DNA of 29,409 nt from a virus. How positions within the stretch are numbered: the stretch's first letter is position 1; every line of letters starts with the position of its first letter. The notes under the pieces were generated by a model. It did no database searches and had not been told where the DNA came from. It worked only from the letters and a program-made list of their open reading frames with translations. Position numbers and translations under genes: made by a program. Of this stretch, positions 10,401 through 18,919 are shown piece by piece. Where the stretch lies: IMG/VR virus record IMGVR_UViG_3300032086_003622, positions 1 through 29,409 of that record; one strand, written 5' to 3'.

Positions 10401-13400
10401 AATTTGGATGTTGTAAATATCATGTTAAAAAACATGCTATCTGATATATCTAAAATTAATAAGACTAATATAAATAGTAGAAGTAGTATAGCTTTACTTA
10501 TGACTTATAAGCAAAATGCTAAAGCCTGGTTAAAAATGGTAGAAGCAATTGATGAGTCACTAAGTTTAAATGGAAAAGAAATTGTAGATTCTAGTAATCC
10601 TTTTTATCAAAGTCTTAATGAGATAGTTCAAAATATTACACGGGTTAATACAAATATAGCTAAGCTACTAAAAAATAATAATATACAGTTTTATGTAGAG
10701 ATCACAAGTTACATGTCTCAATATGTTCAAGATAGATTACGAGATAACTTAGGAATAGCATTGAAAAAAACTTTTAGTCCAGAGCAGATGGAAAAAGAAG
10801 TTAATGATCTTTATAATAAAGTAGTAAAGCAAGAACTTAAAGAAGAAGATATTGATGCGTTAGTAAAAAAAGGAGTTCCTGAAAATGTATTACGAGGATT
10901 TTTAAGAGAGTATAAAAATCTAGTGATAGATGAAGAAAAAATTATGATGGCTTTAACAGGAGGAGCACACGATGTATCATGGTTTAATAGATGGTTAGAG
11001 AGTTATAGTTCTTCTAATGATGTTGTAGTAGGTCCATTAGCTATGTTTATTGAGAATGAAAAAACTCAAGTTAGAAATATAGTTTGGAATGATTCATTAA
11101 AATTTAGAAATAAATTAGAGAAATTATTACCTGCTGTAGGATGGAATAAACTCACATCTATTAAGCTACGAGAACAAATGGGTTTTAAAGATAAAGTATT
11201 TTGGGTAGACAAGGATACTAATAAACCTATTCAAAAAGAAGTTTGGTCATACTTAGGTGCTTTTAAAGATTATAGATATTATTATGATTTATTAGAATAT
11301 AATTTAGAAGAAGCTAAGAAAACACAAGATCCTGCTAAGATAGCTGATGCGCAATTAGAATTTGATGAGTTTCAGAAGGATTATATGTGGCAAGAGTATG
11401 TTCCAGAATTCTATGAACAAGATGAAATCTTTAAAACTTCTGAGGTAGGTAAATTAGCATACTATGTAAGAAAACAAAAGTTACAAGCAGTAACTAACTT
11501 ACAAAACCGTATGGAAAATGAACTTGAAAGGTTTCAAGAATATGATACTATTAAAGCCGCTTGGAGAGATTACCAACAATTGTTTTCATTAAACTATGAA
11601 GATGGTACTCCTAAAGTAGATGATCCTTCTAAAGGAATATTTGATAAAGGTATTGCTGAAATATTAATAAAACATAGAGAGGCTACTAGAGAGTTTTTTG
11701 AATGGAGACCTATTGAAGGATTACTGCAAAGTGCATATAATGAATTTGTAGATCTACTTGCAACTAAAAATATAACTCCGGAAAATCAAAAAGAGTTTGA
11801 TAGAGAATTGCAAAAATGGCAAAGACAAAACTTAACTCTAAGATTTACTGATGAGTATTATACTTCAAGATCTGAATTAATCAATGAACTTGCAGAGATA
11901 CAAAATAGGATTAAAGAGGAAAGAGATGAGGAGTTTAATGTTGCTGAAGCATATAGAACCATATATAATCTTACTAGTACCTATAGGAATGAAATGGGTG
12001 AACCAGATGCAGAAGCAATGGGAAATGAAAAGCTTGAACAAATCCGTGATCTACATCAGCAGATTACAGAGTTCCAAGAAAAATTTGATGCAACTACAGG
12101 TTTAACTAGAGATCAATCTGAAGAGCTTGATCTTTTAATGGAAAAAGCAAGAAATGGTACTTTAATAACTGGATCTTTAGAAGCTGATAGATATTTTTAT
12201 CTATTAGATTTACAAGAAGGAACTGGCATTAGTGCTGAAGACACAGTACGAATGAAAGAAATCTTTGCTGAACTTGGAGGCTTAACTGCAACTATTCCAA
12301 CTCTTCAGTATATGGATATATTAAATTATAATTTATCTAAACTAGATATAAAAGAAGTTTCTATAGATGACGTAGAGGAATTTATAAATGATGATAAGTT
12401 CCAAGAAATACTTGATAGTGATAAAGCATTTGAAGAATGGTTTTTATTAAACCATTACGTTAAAATGAAATGGGATTCTAATGCAGAAGCATTAGTAGAA
12501 AAATATGTTCCAACTAATGCTAATGTAGTTAAAATAGCAAGAGATGAGTCACATATGGAATATACTGAGATTGAGGGACGGGATGGTGAAAAAATAAAAC
12601 TATTAGGTGTTCCTTCTTTAAGACATTCTATACGTGTAGTAAAAGATGAGTATAGAACAATACCATTTGGAGCTCAAAAATCAGATTATGTTGGTGAGTA
12701 TATAGATAATAAAGGTAATTATTTACCTAGGTTATATGATCCTAATTCTAAATATAGTGCTAAAGATGCTAGATTTATGAATGAAAAATATTTTCAGATG
12801 AAATCTGCTAACAATGCTGAATATAAATTACTAGAAGCAATTACTGAATATCATTTAGCAAATCAAAAAGGTATTAGTAATTATAGTAAGTTGTATTTAG
12901 ATATGCCTAGGTATGCTATTAAGAAAGGTGATGTCTGGCAAGCTATACAAAAAGGTACTTATGGTGCTAGGTTTTCTGAATTAGGAAAGAATGTTAAAGA
13001 GTGGTACAAGCAGGCATTAGGTAAATCTGTGGTTGATGCTGAACTTGATTATAATTATAATCCTGAGAATAACTTAGTAAATACTGATCTAAACGGAGAT
13101 CAAATTAGTTATATCCCTGTATCAGGTATTTATAATTTAGATATAGAAAATACTGATGCTGATATTATACAAGGTTTAATTAGATATGCAACGTCTGTTG
13201 CAATACAATCTAAACTTTTAGAAAGTCTACCAATTGCTAACTCTATATTGAGTACATTGGAAGATCCTGCAAATGCTCCTAAAGAAATGGAGAAATTTGA
13301 TAAAAATATATGGACATTAAAAGGTCAATTACAAAAAGCTAAAAAGAAATTTTCTAGTAATAACAGACTTGGTCAAGTAAAATCTTTGATAGAAAGAGAA

Positions 13401-14978
13401 TATCACGGAAAACTTGTAGAAGGTATTGAAGAAACTCACCCAGCATTTGGTAAATGGATGCAAAGTATACAAGGTTTATCTGCTATGGGTTCATTAGCTG
13501 TGAATATACCATCTGATTTAAAGAACAAATATGGAGCATATATTCAACTTTTACAAGAAACAATTGGAGGAGAATTTATTACACTTAAAGATTTTGCACT
13601 GTCTAGACCTTGGGCAGAGAGAGCTATGTTAGAATGGACTACTAAAGGTATTTATCAAACTGGAGCGGGAGCAATATCTACTCAATTACTTCAAATGTTT
13701 GATCCTACATTTAGGTATAAAGATGAAATGGGTAGAGAAGTTGAAAGATCTATGGTTAAAGATCTAGCTAATTTTGAGTGGTTATATATGCATAGAAAGT
13801 TTGGTGAGATGCAAGTAGCTATGGCATTATTTAGTTCTTTTATGTTTGGTCAAAAAATAGAACAAGTTTTAAGTGACGGTACTAAAAAACCTATAAGATA
13901 TGTAGATGCTTGGGAAAAAGATGAAGATGGTATTATTAGGTTAAAACCTGGTATTCATCCAGGATGGAGTAATCTTCCAGTTTATCATGAATATGTTAAA
14001 GGAGAAACTTTAGAACAAATTGCTAAAAAGTATTACATACCTGTTGAAGAACTTAAAGCAAAAAATAGAATTAAATCTGAGATACAATTAGAAGACGGTC
14101 AAGAATTAGTTATTGCTAAGTCAGAATTATTTTTAGGATTAAGAAATAGAATTCAGGGAACTTCTCGTAAATTATTTGGTACATATGATGATTTTGGACA
14201 ACCTGAAGGAAATAAGCTTTTGTTATATAGACTTTTCTTCTTTATGAGAAAATGGTTTACACCATTACTTATGAATAGATTTGCTGTTGATACTAAAACT
14301 TTCTCATGGAAAGATGGTGGAGGAGAAAAATATGACTGGGCTACTGGATCTTACGGTAAAGGATTCTATATTACTTCAGCTCAAGTTTTATATAAAGTAT
14401 TGAGATCTAAATTTAAAGACGCAGCTTACCTATCTACAGAAGAACAAGTAGCATTAAGAAAATTATCTGCTGAAGGTCTATTTGCAATAGGATTATCTCT
14501 ATTAGCAATAATGTTATTTGGATTTGATCCTGATGATGATGATAAATGGGATAGAATTAGATCTAGATCAGGGGCATTTAATGAAGATACTTTTAACACA
14601 TATGGATTTTTAGCAAATCATATGCTGTTATTATTATTAGGTGTACAAGCTGAAGCAACTGCATTTATTCCATTACCCTCTGTTAAAGGAATAAATTTAG
14701 GAGGAGATGATTATGTTAAAATGCTTACTCAAACTTCATCATCATGGTATAATACAGTTGTTTTATATATTGATATCTTAGGAGATATAATAGATTTTAT
14801 CACTTTCTCAGAAATGGATAGATATAAAAAAGATGCGGGAACACAATCTTGGAAACAAAAAGGTGAGTTAAAAATATGGGGTAAATTCCGTAAAGTTGTA
14901 GGACGTACAGGAGGTACTGATGATCCTAGACAAATGATAGAAAATTTATTTAGAGGAGTAGAAAGTAAAGGAGGTTAA
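7413..14978 (+). CDS. Giant virion/ejection protein with tandem zincin-like domains and LysM-like segment
   Basis: This 2,521-residue protein starts at ATG 7413 (MACEVQ), 1 nt after the previous stop. A GTG at 7404 in frame would overlap the upstream gene by 8 nt; I prefer the ATG. Two HExxH motifs are visible: HEIVH (residues 486-490) with DELFAEA at 562-568, and HEFAH (745-749) with EEMLAYA near 799-806. Each looks like a zinc ligand set, and each is followed by a basic amphipathic helix. The middle (about residues 1480-1585) is Glu/Lys-rich and helical, probably coiled coil. A LysM-like segment lies at about 2192-2237. Hydrophobic helices occur near 2355-2371, 2399-2418 and 2448-2466. Known biology: crAss-like phages carry several giant proteins beside the virion polymerase, as capsid or tail cargo. 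Inferred role: ejected protein that processes partners or crosses the host envelope. The protein as a whole is not a characterised family to me. Confidence 0.75.
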   Translation: MACEVQINSINYLQKQGAIDQTNKIVDQELFNSLNDKMTSLAELKYDLDAYGEKLFTTRLSQALPNNALFEIFQDKFNTYEFQNIDVFQKEMSPIEFMSEEDLRKIMSFDEVESVANLIMNKLSVKERPYRMRNRSNIKDDIWYNSEEAVIENTIRSSMNNIFGELKIGEYSTVEELFSLLDSKNIPELIDKQLEYINSNDYTFKKGIDNLKNLNEILYAELETVTSFIKHKDKNFISNYSKKNQEVIKKYFPSLFKENKFKSDAQAISFLGKKVVSKIKKELESNRETITKYKFAISSKLRKYKTLANFIKSVPNWKDLVKYKIENQVNRLLEFKNYELQKNPAINKTLLIRKLHKAAQHMTQSFEFEKKDKPLVYSRALIKGIFPDYDQSLMIPATSDTVTVLTNMINLKNGKYTELAKKLLPYAEKHNVPVNILQKVDGNSVGRYSVKIRQLNDKVSYIKDDYIILDGNSTRFKVDPERLILHEIVHSLSTIAITSESYRIDQIKKREARGRNRIRVEKNPYDQFLNYLITEVNKAKDQKTTGMFSMGVGGIYGFSNVDELFAEALTNLEFQELLKQIPAMDSKQFRNLFEQVLDFIRRLFNIEKYSNAYEQLEDVIFATIDLQNDFDLYKDDVLKGIEKDFEKVNNQEVMMMRESSLASTIFPSVKINVEDLNNSRSRQLAEALTQRLSLGLKVDYQNVTQEEAADILKNRPVTYNGEPAFYYAGTVYLVGENVNSRTVVHEFAHPLLQALRINNNILFNNMYNQLLATEEGQGIKEYVLTNYPELTEGSDLFKEEMLAYALQLKALNKINDQIETEGFEGFMNKLLAAIKKILRGIFGSKVNVSKMDVDTSIEELADMLLEKEFELDIPKNLSEEDLVMFARDVIDRAKSLDALSTKQNKQEIIEQFYDTARRVLIDVENFKGDKQTKKLLRESIFRKGTNRYLPEVQSNLRDYLNTDIEGLSEDELIQNALQAAQSQNEAELQKATALVNNLDVVNIMLKNMLSDISKINKTNINSRSSIALLMTYKQNAKAWLKMVEAIDESLSLNGKEIVDSSNPFYQSLNEIVQNITRVNTNIAKLLKNNNIQFYVEITSYMSQYVQDRLRDNLGIALKKTFSPEQMEKEVNDLYNKVVKQELKEEDIDALVKKGVPENVLRGFLREYKNLVIDEEKIMMALTGGAHDVSWFNRWLESYSSSNDVVVGPLAMFIENEKTQVRNIVWNDSLKFRNKLEKLLPAVGWNKLTSIKLREQMGFKDKVFWVDKDTNKPIQKEVWSYLGAFKDYRYYYDLLEYNLEEAKKTQDPAKIADAQLEFDEFQKDYMWQEYVPEFYEQDEIFKTSEVGKLAYYVRKQKLQAVTNLQNRMENELERFQEYDTIKAAWRDYQQLFSLNYEDGTPKVDDPSKGIFDKGIAEILIKHREATREFFEWRPIEGLLQSAYNEFVDLLATKNITPENQKEFDRELQKWQRQNLTLRFTDEYYTSRSELINELAEIQNRIKEERDEEFNVAEAYRTIYNLTSTYRNEMGEPDAEAMGNEKLEQIRDLHQQITEFQEKFDATTGLTRDQSEELDLLMEKARNGTLITGSLEADRYFYLLDLQEGTGISAEDTVRMKEIFAELGGLTATIPTLQYMDILNYNLSKLDIKEVSIDDVEEFINDDKFQEILDSDKAFEEWFLLNHYVKMKWDSNAEALVEKYVPTNANVVKIARDESHMEYTEIEGRDGEKIKLLGVPSLRHSIRVVKDEYRTIPFGAQKSDYVGEYIDNKGNYLPRLYDPNSKYSAKDARFMNEKYFQMKSANNAEYKLLEAITEYHLANQKGISNYSKLYLDMPRYAIKKGDVWQAIQKGTYGARFSELGKNVKEWYKQALGKSVVDAELDYNYNPENNLVNTDLNGDQISYIPVSGIYNLDIENTDADIIQGLIRYATSVAIQSKLLESLPIANSILSTLEDPANAPKEMEKFDKNIWTLKGQLQKAKKKFSSNNRLGQVKSLIEREYHGKLVEGIEETHPAFGKWMQSIQGLSAMGSLAVNIPSDLKNKYGAYIQLLQETIGGEFITLKDFALSRPWAERAMLEWTTKGIYQTGAGAISTQLLQMFDPTFRYKDEMGREVERSMVKDLANFEWLYMHRKFGEMQVAMALFSSFMFGQKIEQVLSDGTKKPIRYVDAWEKDEDGIIRLKPGIHPGWSNLPVYHEYVKGETLEQIAKKYYIPVEELKAKNRIKSEIQLEDGQELVIAKSELFLGLRNRIQGTSRKLFGTYDDFGQPEGNKLLLYRLFFFMRKWFTPLLMNRFAVDTKTFSWKDGGGEKYDWATGSYGKGFYITSAQVLYKVLRSKFKDAAYLSTEEQVALRKLSAEGLFAIGLSLLAIMLFGFDPDDDDKWDRIRSRSGAFNEDTFNTYGFLANHMLLLLLGVQAEATAFIPLPSVKGINLGGDDYVKMLTQTSSSWYNTVVLYIDILGDIIDFITFSEMDRYKKDAGTQSWKQKGELKIWGKFRKVVGRTGGTDDPRQMIENLFRGVESKGG
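14967..14974 (+). promoter_or_regulatory. Strong Shine-Dalgarno sequence for the 40-aa basic protein
   Basis: AAAGGAGG lies inside the last codons of giant protein 2, 6 nt before the ATG at 14981. It is the best-placed SD I found in the window; most starts here are preceded only by A/T-rich sequence, as is usual in Bacteroidota and their phages. Confidence 0.6.
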
Positions 14979-14980
14979 AA

Positions 14981-15103
14981 ATGACAATTAAAACATATAA
15001 GAAGCATAAAATATCTCGTCCTGGGATACATGCTAAGACTAAAGTTTCTAAACTTAAAAGTTCTAAGAATTATAAAAAAAGATATAAAGGTCAAGGTAAA
15101 TGA
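14981..15103 (+). CDS. Small highly basic conserved protein (40 aa)
   Basis: ATG at 14981, 2 nt after the giant gene's stop, ending in TGA. The 40 residues are dominated by Lys/Arg with Gly, Ser and Tyr. It has motifs SRPGIHAKTK and SKNYKKRYKGQGK, and no acidic residue at all. I recall very similar short basic proteins directly after the giant RNA polymerase genes of other crAss-like phages, so this is likely a real conserved gene despite its size. The strong SD at 14967-14974 supports expression. The charge suggests binding to nucleic acid or to an acidic virion component, but no function is known to me. The next small gene starts inside its stop codon (ATGA overlap). Confidence 0.75.
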   Translation: MTIKTYKKHKISRPGIHAKTKVSKLKSSKNYKKRYKGQGK

Positions 15104-15246
15104 GTTGGAGTTTAAGTTTATTCATAACCTGGCCTCATGATAGATTTTTATTAGGTTGGAGTTATCTTCCACCTGATGAAGATTACTACTATAATACTTT
15201 TGAATTGTATCTAACATTTATTAGTTTACAATTTAACTGGGACTAA
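15100..15246 (+). CDS. Small protein of unknown function (48 aa)
   Basis: The ATG at 15100 overlaps the previous TGA (ATGA), a typical translational coupling arrangement. The product is 48 aa, rich in Trp, Tyr, Phe and Leu. A WPHDRFLLGW stretch is followed by an acidic DEDYYYNT segment and a hydrophobic C-terminal strand or helix ending in FNWD. It may be a small membrane-associated or beta-rich protein. It is the last gene of the rightward block and stops 6 nt before the terminator hairpin. I do not recognise a family, though the position right after the small basic gene suggests a conserved late-gene tail end. Confidence 0.6.
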   Translation: MSWSLSLFITWPHDRFLLGWSYLPPDEDYYYNTFELYLTFISLQFNWD

Positions 15247-15251
15247 AAAAA

Positions 15252-15277
15252 AAAGGGGAACCCGAAGGCTCCCCTTT
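15252..15277. terminator. Bidirectional terminator between convergent gene blocks
   Basis: Outer stem AAAGGGGA / TCCCCTTT (15252-15259 with 15270-15277), one mismatch, then an inner CC/GG pair closing a CGAA tetraloop. There is a run of A on the left and an A/T-rich run on the right, so it can serve both strands. It lies between the last + gene (ends 15246) and the last - gene (ends 15300). Confidence 0.85.
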
Positions 15278-15299
15278 AATTGAAACATTTATTTATAAA

Positions 15300-16526
15300 C
15301 TAAAAGAAGTCAGGTATATTGTCCTGGTCTTCTTTAGTATCTTCATTGAAGTCTAGACTAAAATTATCTTCTTCTGCAAACTCATCTTCTACTGTTGTAG
15401 GTTCTGTAGTTTCTTCTGTAGGTAATTCATCTACGCCATCAACATGGTCTTCATCTCCATCTGTTTTTGGATCACAAACTTCAGCAACAGCTGCTTCATC
15501 TTCAGCTATTCTTTCTTTAATTTGATCTTCATCATATACAGGAGATTCATCATCTACTATATCAACTACAACTTCTGGACTGTTATCAACACCATATAGT
15601 TGATCAACTAGTTCGTCTTCAGTAAGTCTTTCAGGCACCGTGTCTGAAGATTCTGATTCTAATGAATCTAAGTTAGCTTCATTAGACTCTGTTTCAGCAA
15701 TTTGATCCAAAATATTAGTCTGATTTGGGTCTACAAACTCTTCAGTGTCTTCATTTGTATTATCTTCAACAACAGGGACCGTAGCCGCAACAACAGGAGT
15801 TGTATTAGTTTGTTGGAAATTAGCTATTGTTGAAATAAAATAATGTAAGATTCTTTGATCTTCCATCCAAGTTCTAGGATGTGACTTTTGAAGAGCTACT
15901 GTAACATAATTATAGAATGCCCAGAGACTATCAGAACTAGCAAATACATGTAATGGTTTCTTAATCTGATCTCTAACTAAGCTAGCTTGCTCAGTAGTTA
16001 AGATTTCATATTCAGCAAATAAAACTCCAAGAAGTTGAGATTGCTTTCTACGGTTTAGATCTATTTTTTCCATAGCTGCTTTATCAGATACTAATTGGTT
16101 ATAATACATATGTGCATTTGTAATATAATCATCTATAGTATCTTTTGTTTCTGTATCAGCAGTACCGGTATGCTTTCTAACCCAGTTACCAATATCTCCG
16201 CAAATCATTACAGATCCTGTGTTTTTGATATAAGCACCAACTACACATTTAAACTTAACTTGCTTGTTATAACTATTAGTCCAAGCAAACATCATTGATA
16301 AATCTGGATCACTATTAAACTGCAATCTATAAATACCTTGAGCAATTTGCCCATCAGCTGTACATCTATATTCTTCATCTACAATATTAAACCCAGCAGT
16401 TGCAAGTTGCTGAGTTGCATAATCCATCACAAACTGGTGACTAATTACAGTATAACTAGCTCCGTGTTGTGGTAATGGCACACTAATTAAATGTGCCTTT
16501 GTTGTGTTTGAAATTTTCTTTGGCAT
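15300..16526 (-). CDS. DUF932-like protein with long acidic C-terminal tail
   Basis: 408 aa. The first 240 residues resemble DUF932 (phage/plasmid-like TIGR03299 family). Signs are a strand-rich segment with an AWTNSYNK-type motif (81-88), V-R-K-H-T-G (116-121) and S-L-W-A-F-Y-N-Y-V-T (200-209), matching that family's LWGAYNAVTE-type motif. Residues 250-408 are an extremely acidic, Ser/Thr-rich, probably disordered tail ending in D-N-I-P-D-F-F. That ending resembles the C-terminal peptide of bacterial SSB (acidic residues then I-P-F), which recruits repair and replication proteins. The gene starts 1 nt after the DNA polymerase stop and so is probably co-transcribed with it. A role at the replication fork or in recombination is inference; DUF932 proteins have no settled biochemical function known to me. 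Confidence 0.65.
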   Translation of the reverse strand: MPKKISNTTKAHLISVPLPQHGASYTVISHQFVMDYATQQLATAGFNIVDEEYRCTADGQIAQGIYRLQFNSDPDLSMMFAWTNSYNKQVKFKCVVGAYIKNTGSVMICGDIGNWVRKHTGTADTETKDTIDDYITNAHMYYNQLVSDKAAMEKIDLNRRKQSQLLGVLFAEYEILTTEQASLVRDQIKKPLHVFASSDSLWAFYNYVTVALQKSHPRTWMEDQRILHYFISTIANFQQTNTTPVVAATVPVVEDNTNEDTEEFVDPNQTNILDQIAETESNEANLDSLESESSDTVPERLTEDELVDQLYGVDNSPEVVVDIVDDESPVYDEDQIKERIAEDEAAVAEVCDPKTDGDEDHVDGVDELPTEETTEPTTVEDEFAEEDNFSLDFNEDTKEDQDNIPDFF

Positions 16527-16527
16527 T

Positions 16528-18462
16528 TTAAAATAAACTTAATTGTGAAACTTTAGGTTCTAGAACATCTATTTCTTTCTTTATGTTCCCGAGATAATAA
16601 TCATAATTAATATCATATTCTTCAAATGGTTTTTCTATGTATGTATTAAAAATAGTTTGCAACCATTTTCCTGCTTCTACTTGTATTTCTCTTTTATCTA
16701 TATTATGAATCTTAAGAATTTTACAACCTTTATTGGATACATAATATCTAAGAGTTTTTTGTAGAGGCTCATATATATGTTCACCTTTTTCTAGTGCAGA
16801 TTTGAAGAATGTCCATTCTCCTTTAATTTTAACACCAGCACAGAAATTATAAATATTTTTATGTTCTTTCAGATACTTTTCAGGATCTATACCATTTACA
16901 AAATAATTGTAAATAGTTTTTGCTACAATCAAATGACTTTTATTTTTATGTAAGTGCGTATACTTGTGGTTTTCTAAATCTTCCCACTCAAATCTACCTT
17001 TACATTTAGTAGCTCCATTAGTATAAACACTAATGTAATTATTTACATCCCAGATATACATTGCAGAATAGTCTGCAAATTCTAGTACTAACTTAGTTTT
17101 TTCTTCCCATGCTTTACAAATTTGATTATAAATATCTATGTACTTTTTATCAAATTGCAAGGTTGCACCGTCAGTATTAGTTTGTAATAACACTGACTCA
17201 GGGATATTAACAAGTAAGTCTTCTACAAGCATGCTTAGCAGCAGCTGACCATTAATGGTAGTTTGCATAGTATATTGAGTATCATATAGCCAAGAGTATT
17301 CACTGTTACTGTTACCATATGAAGCATTAGCTGCTTCTTTAAATCCTTCAATAATTGCCATATCTCTTTGATCTTTTGGTTTTTGTTTTTCTGCAAGTCT
17401 GACATCTACAATATCATTTTTATAAACTTGAAAAAATTCATCACCAAGATGAGCAGGAGACATGTTATTAACACATGCTATACTAGGATATAGAGATGCT
17501 ACATCTAAGTCTTTAATAATCAGATTATCATCTGCATAGTATTTACCAGGTTTTATACACTGATGAATACCACCCGCACCATAATGAAAATCATAACCCT
17601 TGAACTTTAAATTAAACTTAAAGTCATTTTTAGTGTTATAGATTGTTTTATTCTTCAACTTTTCTAGGAAAGATTGAAACGGTGCAGTTTGAAATGATAT
17701 ATAATCAAACAAAATATCTTTTATAGGTATACCTGATCTATATGTCCTTAGTTCTTTTACTTCATTTTTGTCACGTTCAGTTGCTTGACAATAAAGTCCT
17801 AACAAAAGTTGTGACCCAAGTCTAGTATTAGAATAGTTCATACACTCAAGACCATACTTATTTTTAATATTTCTTCTTACATTAACCAGAGGCTTTGACA
17901 AATGGAGAATCTTTTTAGTTGACTCTACATCATTTATACAATATTTGGTAATCATATTTATTTCCTCTTCAGTAGTAACTTTAGTAGTGTGATGAATTGG
18001 CATGTCTTGTAAGTTTGGCCAATCCGTGCTAAACTGAGCCCATTTAAGACTAGTTCTTTTAGCTCTGTTATCCCAGTGATTGATCTTAAATACATCAATT
18101 TGATCTATACTTAATTTCCATTCTGGATATTTAGAAAACTCACCACTATTACTTAGTTCTATTGTTTCTTGTGCAACTCCATAAATCTCATCAACAATAT
18201 CTGCCTGATCCATTTTAATAAGATTGTCAGATTTTCTCAATATAAATTCAGTTATTTGAGAATCAAATGACAAACCATTAAAAGATATATGTTTCTCTTT
18301 AAGACTTTTATTTCTTTTAAGAAACTTTACTAAAGGTTTGATATCATTATTTAGAGAAGAATGTATTTTGAAAATATGTGTTTCCTTAGAAACATAATCT
18401 TGAAACACGGCCACAAATAAGTTAACCATAGTTTCGTAGTCCATTACCCAATGTGTTCTCAT
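16528..18462 (-). CDS. Family B DNA polymerase with 3'-5' proofreading exonuclease
   Basis: 644 aa, short like phage family B enzymes. Exonuclease motifs: Exo I D8-Y-E10, Exo II N62 to D67 (FNGLSFD), Exo III Y174 to D178 (YCINDVE). The linker motif YGAGGIH is at 294-300. Polymerase motifs: A at 320-327 (D-VA-SLYPS), B at 375-383 (K-EAA-NASYG), C at 427-432 (QTNTDG). In motif C the first Asp of the usual D-T-D-S is Asn, but the second (D431), the catalytic one in RB69 polymerase, is kept, so the enzyme should be active. The ATG at 18462 is the first start after an in-frame stop, and a terminator-like hairpin lies just upstream. The phage genome replicase; crAss-like phages carry either a family A or a family B enzyme. 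Confidence 0.92.
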   Translation of the reverse strand: MRTHWVMDYETMVNLFVAVFQDYVSKETHIFKIHSSLNNDIKPLVKFLKRNKSLKEKHISFNGLSFDSQITEFILRKSDNLIKMDQADIVDEIYGVAQETIELSNSGEFSKYPEWKLSIDQIDVFKINHWDNRAKRTSLKWAQFSTDWPNLQDMPIHHTTKVTTEEEINMITKYCINDVESTKKILHLSKPLVNVRRNIKNKYGLECMNYSNTRLGSQLLLGLYCQATERDKNEVKELRTYRSGIPIKDILFDYISFQTAPFQSFLEKLKNKTIYNTKNDFKFNLKFKGYDFHYGAGGIHQCIKPGKYYADDNLIIKDLDVASLYPSIACVNNMSPAHLGDEFFQVYKNDIVDVRLAEKQKPKDQRDMAIIEGFKEAANASYGNSNSEYSWLYDTQYTMQTTINGQLLLSMLVEDLLVNIPESVLLQTNTDGATLQFDKKYIDIYNQICKAWEEKTKLVLEFADYSAMYIWDVNNYISVYTNGATKCKGRFEWEDLENHKYTHLHKNKSHLIVAKTIYNYFVNGIDPEKYLKEHKNIYNFCAGVKIKGEWTFFKSALEKGEHIYEPLQKTLRYYVSNKGCKILKIHNIDKREIQVEAGKWLQTIFNTYIEKPFEEYDINYDYYLGNIKKEIDVLEPKVSQLSLF

Positions 18463-18503
18463 AAGATTTTGTTCAGTTAAGCTGTTCCCCCGTTTTTAGT
18501 TAA

Positions 18504-18536
18504 AAAAAGAGGGCTACTAAATTTCACCCTCTTTTT
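18504..18536 (-). terminator. Intrinsic terminator-like hairpin upstream of DNA polymerase gene
   Basis: Perfect 10-bp stem AAAAAGAGGG / CCCTCTTTTT with a 13-nt loop. On the - strand the stem is followed by a T run. It lies 26 nt downstream of the stop of the 118-aa gene and 41 nt before the polymerase start. Confidence 0.8.
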
Positions 18537-18562
18537 AAATGGAAAGATACAATATGCGCGTA

Positions 18563-18919
18563 TTATTTATCTTTCTCTTTCTTCATAAATGTTTTGTAAT
18601 CAAATGTGTCAGAATTAACTGCAAATAATTTTACAATATCTAACATTGCATCTTGCTTTTCAATATAATATTCTTGAAAAACTTCTACTTTATGACGTTC
18701 TTGTCTTGTACCTTTTGCACCTGTTATAGGTTGACCATAGTCATCTAATTTAGGTAACATTTGTAATGATATTCTTTTTTGTTTAGATATTACAACAAAA
18801 ACATCGCTAGTAGGATCATATATACATTCTACATATGGGCATGATTCTTCTATAGGAATCATTTTAAATGTTTGACTTTCGTTCCAAGTAGCTTGGACAA
18901 GTATCATTGATTTACTCAT
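18563..18919 (-). CDS. Conserved crAss-like phage protein of unknown function (118 aa)
   Basis: 118 aa, starting MSKSMILV. The N-terminal half looks beta-rich, with an F-K-M-I-P-I-E-E-S-C-P-Y-V-E segment and a Y-D-P-T-S-D-V-F-V-V-I-S-K strand pair. The C-terminus is helical and lysine-rich. No catalytic motif is visible. It is the last gene of the group that begins at 21774 and its start overlaps the upstream 198-aa gene by 8 nt, so co-translation is likely. Its neighbours (PD-(D/E)XK nuclease, then DNA polymerase after the hairpin) suggest a replication accessory role, but that is context only. I do not recognise a named family. Confidence 0.75.
   Translation of the reverse strand: MSKSMILVQATWNESQTFKMIPIEESCPYVECIYDPTSDVFVVISKQKRISLQMLPKLDDYGQPITGAKGTRQERHKVEVFQEYYIEKQDAMLDIVKLFAVNSDTFDYKTFMKKEKDK

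Noticed and set aside
11884-12105. 73-aa + strand frame inside giant gene 2
   Set aside because: Out-of-frame shadow of the coiled-coil-rich coding region.
15319-15525. Ser-rich + strand frame
   Set aside because: It is the reverse shadow of the Glu/Asp-rich tail of the DUF932-like gene, whose GAA/GAT codons read as TTC/ATC and give Ser-rich frames on the other strand.
18463-18503. Promoter upstream of the DNA polymerase gene
   Set aside because: The short stretch has a GGGGGAACAGC segment but no Bacteroidota -33/-7 match that I can defend; a phage-specific promoter cannot be called from one copy.
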